Shown here in pieces: positions 6,021-7,070 of a stretch of DNA of 7,070 bases (positions are counted from its first letter, which is position 1; the number at the start of each line of letters is the position of its first letter). This DNA comes from Caldivirga sp. (lineage in GTDB: Archaea > Thermoproteota > Thermoprotei > Thermoproteales > Thermocladiaceae): the NCBI GenBank assembly GCA_028275645.1, contig JAPWUH010000061.1:1-7070 (forward strand), written 5' to 3'. Made by a program: the position numbers and the translations under genes. The notes below the pieces were generated by a model that had not been told where the DNA came from, made no database searches, and was given only the letters and a program-made list of their open reading frames with translations.

Positions 6021-6763
6021 AAACCCTCAAGAATCGCTTTAATCTCCTCATCAGCGTGAATAGCCTTAAGGAAGGCGTCCTCAAGGGTACCGGCCTTAGC
6101 CCTCTCCTTAATCTCGCTCGGCGTCCCCTCAGTTATCAAAATACCTTCATTCAGTATACCTATCCTATTGCACACCCTCTCGGCAACCTCCATTATATGG
6201 GTTGAGAATAATATAGAGCCCCCTGACTCAATATGCCTCTGCATAATCTCCTTAAACACCCTAACGGACTTAACGTCAAGGAAGTTGAATGGTTCATCGA
6301 GGAGTAGTAGCTTTGGCTCATGAAGCAGCGCCGCCACTATAGCCACCTTCTGCCTATTACCAGCTGAGAGGGCGGCTATGGGCGTGTCTAGGTATTCCTT
6401 CAATTCAAAGGCGTCGATGAGGGTCTCAGCCCTCCTGGCATTGAAAATACCCCTAACAGAACCTAGAAATTCCAGAAACTCCCTGGGTGTTAACGCCTCT
6501 AAAACCGCCGGTGTCTCCATGACCACACCAATGTTATTCATGACACTTGGGGAGGGTTGCCCTAGGCCAAGTATATCTATTAAACCCTCATACTTAACTA
6601 AGCCCAGTATCGCCTTTATGGTCGACGTCTTACCAGCCCCATTGGGGCCTAAGAGGCAGTAAACCTCACCATTATTAACCATGAAGCTTAAACCCTTAAC
6701 GGCAACCTTATCACCATACCTAACGGTAAGTCTCTCAACCTTAAGCGCATAACCATCATTCAT
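6017..6763 (-). CDS. ABC transporter ATP-binding protein
   Basis: This ATPase subunit powers the permease encoded next, which it overlaps by 4 nt. Numbering from ATG 6763 (248 aa): Walker A GPNGAGKT (39-46), a Q-loop region VVMETP (80-85) where the usual Gln is Met or Glu, signature LSAGNRQK (132-139) instead of LSGGQ, Walker B LLLLDEP (152-158), D-loop FNFLD (159-163) and switch His189 in STH. It belongs to the single-domain class paired with ABC-2-type exporters. The frame stays open to GTG 6814 and ATG 6811, which would add 16-17 hydrophilic residues. I prefer ATG 6763 because TTAAAAAT lies exactly 25-26 bp before it and the ABC fold begins a few residues later. Substrate unknown; drug, lipid or peptide export are all possible. 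Confidence 0.92.
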   Translation of the reverse strand: MNDGYALKVERLTVRYGDKVAVKGLSFMVNNGEVYCLLGPNGAGKTSTIKAILGLVKYEGLIDILGLGQPSPSVMNNIGVVMETPAVLEALTPREFLEFLGSVRGIFNARRAETLIDAFELKEYLDTPIAALSAGNRQKVAIVAALLHEPKLLLLDEPFNFLDVKSVRVFKEIMQRHIESGGSILFSTHIMEVAERVCNRIGILNEGILITEGTPSEIKERAKAGTLEDAFLKAIHADEEIKAILEGL

Positions 6764-6783
6764 TAGCCCATGTTGCCATTCCT

Positions 6784-6801
6784 CATTTTTAAGCCTTTCG
6801 G
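6784..6801 (-). promoter_or_regulatory. TATA promoter of the ABC transporter operon
   Basis: On the minus strand a purine-rich BRE-like CGAAAGG leads into CTTAAAAATG (TATA 6792-6785). Its centre is about 25.5 bp before ATG 6763, the same geometry as at the aminopropyltransferase gene. It would drive a leaderless ATPase-permease transcript. It lies inside the longer reading frame that starts at 6814. Confidence 0.5.
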
Positions 6802-6831
6802 TATTACCCATCACCGGAAGAAGGAACCTTA

Positions 6832-6868
6832 GCTTAATGTTTATTTGGGTTAAGCTAATTCTAGATTC
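6832..6868 (+). promoter_or_regulatory. TATA promoter of the MFS transporter gene
   Basis: TTTATTT (6840-6846) is centred 26 bp before the ATG at 6869, consistent with a leaderless transcript. No Shine-Dalgarno precedes the start. The same AT-rich block read on the minus strand could serve the longer form of the divergent ATPase gene. Confidence 0.4.
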
Positions 6869-7070
6869 ATGGCGTTAAATAGGGGTATTAAGCGCCTAAT
6901 ACTGCTCACAACCTCCCTAGCAGCCTTTCAAACCCCGTACAACTCAACTGCTCTATCATTTATCATTCCTGTGCTTGGTAGGTTTTTCCATGCCTCACTG
7001 TACACCTTAATCTACATACCAGTGGTTTACCTAATACCATTACCGACCCTAATGATTCTGCTGGGTAGGA
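6869..7070 (+). CDS. MFS transporter, N-terminal fragment, cut by right edge
   Basis: ATG 6869 opens a frame without a stop to the end of the window, giving 67 residues. A short basic start (NRGIKR) leads into a first TM segment at about residues 10-34 (LILLTTSLAAF through STALSFIIPVLG) and a second at about 44-65. The N-S-T-A-L-S-F-I-I-P pattern is what the first helix of major facilitator drug exporters (DHA2/EmrB-like, usually D-x-T-I-V-N-x-A-L-P) shows, here with the acidic residue absent. It would be an inner-membrane secondary transporter, probably for efflux. The gene is divergent from the ABC operon with 105 bp between starts. The family call rests on one helix, and the other defining motifs lie beyond the window. 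Confidence 0.68.
   Translation, partial: MALNRGIKRLILLTTSLAAFQTPYNSTALSFIIPVLGRFFHASLYTLIYIPVVYLIPLPTLMILLGR

Overview
The window looks like a piece of a thermophilic crenarchaeal (Thermoproteota) chromosome, probably Thermoproteales of the Caldivirga/Vulcanisaeta kind. This is inferred from the archaeal gins23-mcm pair, Arg codons dominated by AGG, frequent TTA/ATA codons at moderate GC, and genes whose start codon lies about 26 bp downstream of an archaeal TATA box with no room for a leader (leaderless transcripts). No rRNA, tRNA, CRISPR array or insertion sequence is visible.

Layout. 1-552 (+): C-terminal part of a P-loop ATPase that enters from the left edge. 553-633: short spacer with an inverted repeat and a TATA box. 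634-3217 (+): a two-gene replication operon, gins23 then mcm, overlapping by 11 nt; these are a GINS subunit and the hexameric replicative helicase of the archaeal CMG complex. 3218-3365: convergent spacer that is not empty. On the minus strand it carries a candidate C/D box guide RNA (boxes at 3314-3308 and 3268-3265) with its own TATA-like element at the right distance. 3366-4238 (-): an aminopropyltransferase of the spermidine synthase fold whose motifs resemble thermospermine (ACL5-type) synthases. 4239-4535: AT-rich spacer with the promoter of that gene, nested inverted repeats and a repeated octamer. 4536-6763 (-): a two-gene ABC transporter operon, an ATPase followed with a GTGA overlap by a 12-TM permease that looks internally duplicated. 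6764-6868: divergent promoter region. 6869-7070 (+): start of an MFS transporter cut by the right edge.

The protein-coding content is mostly ordinary core and transport functions. The points most worth a second look are the candidate C/D sRNA between mcm and the aminopropyltransferase, the small ORF with a full Shine-Dalgarno that overlaps it, the promoter-based start revision of the ABC ATPase, the duplicated permease, and the nested repeats in 4350-4461. I see no clear evidence of a new multi-gene system in this window.
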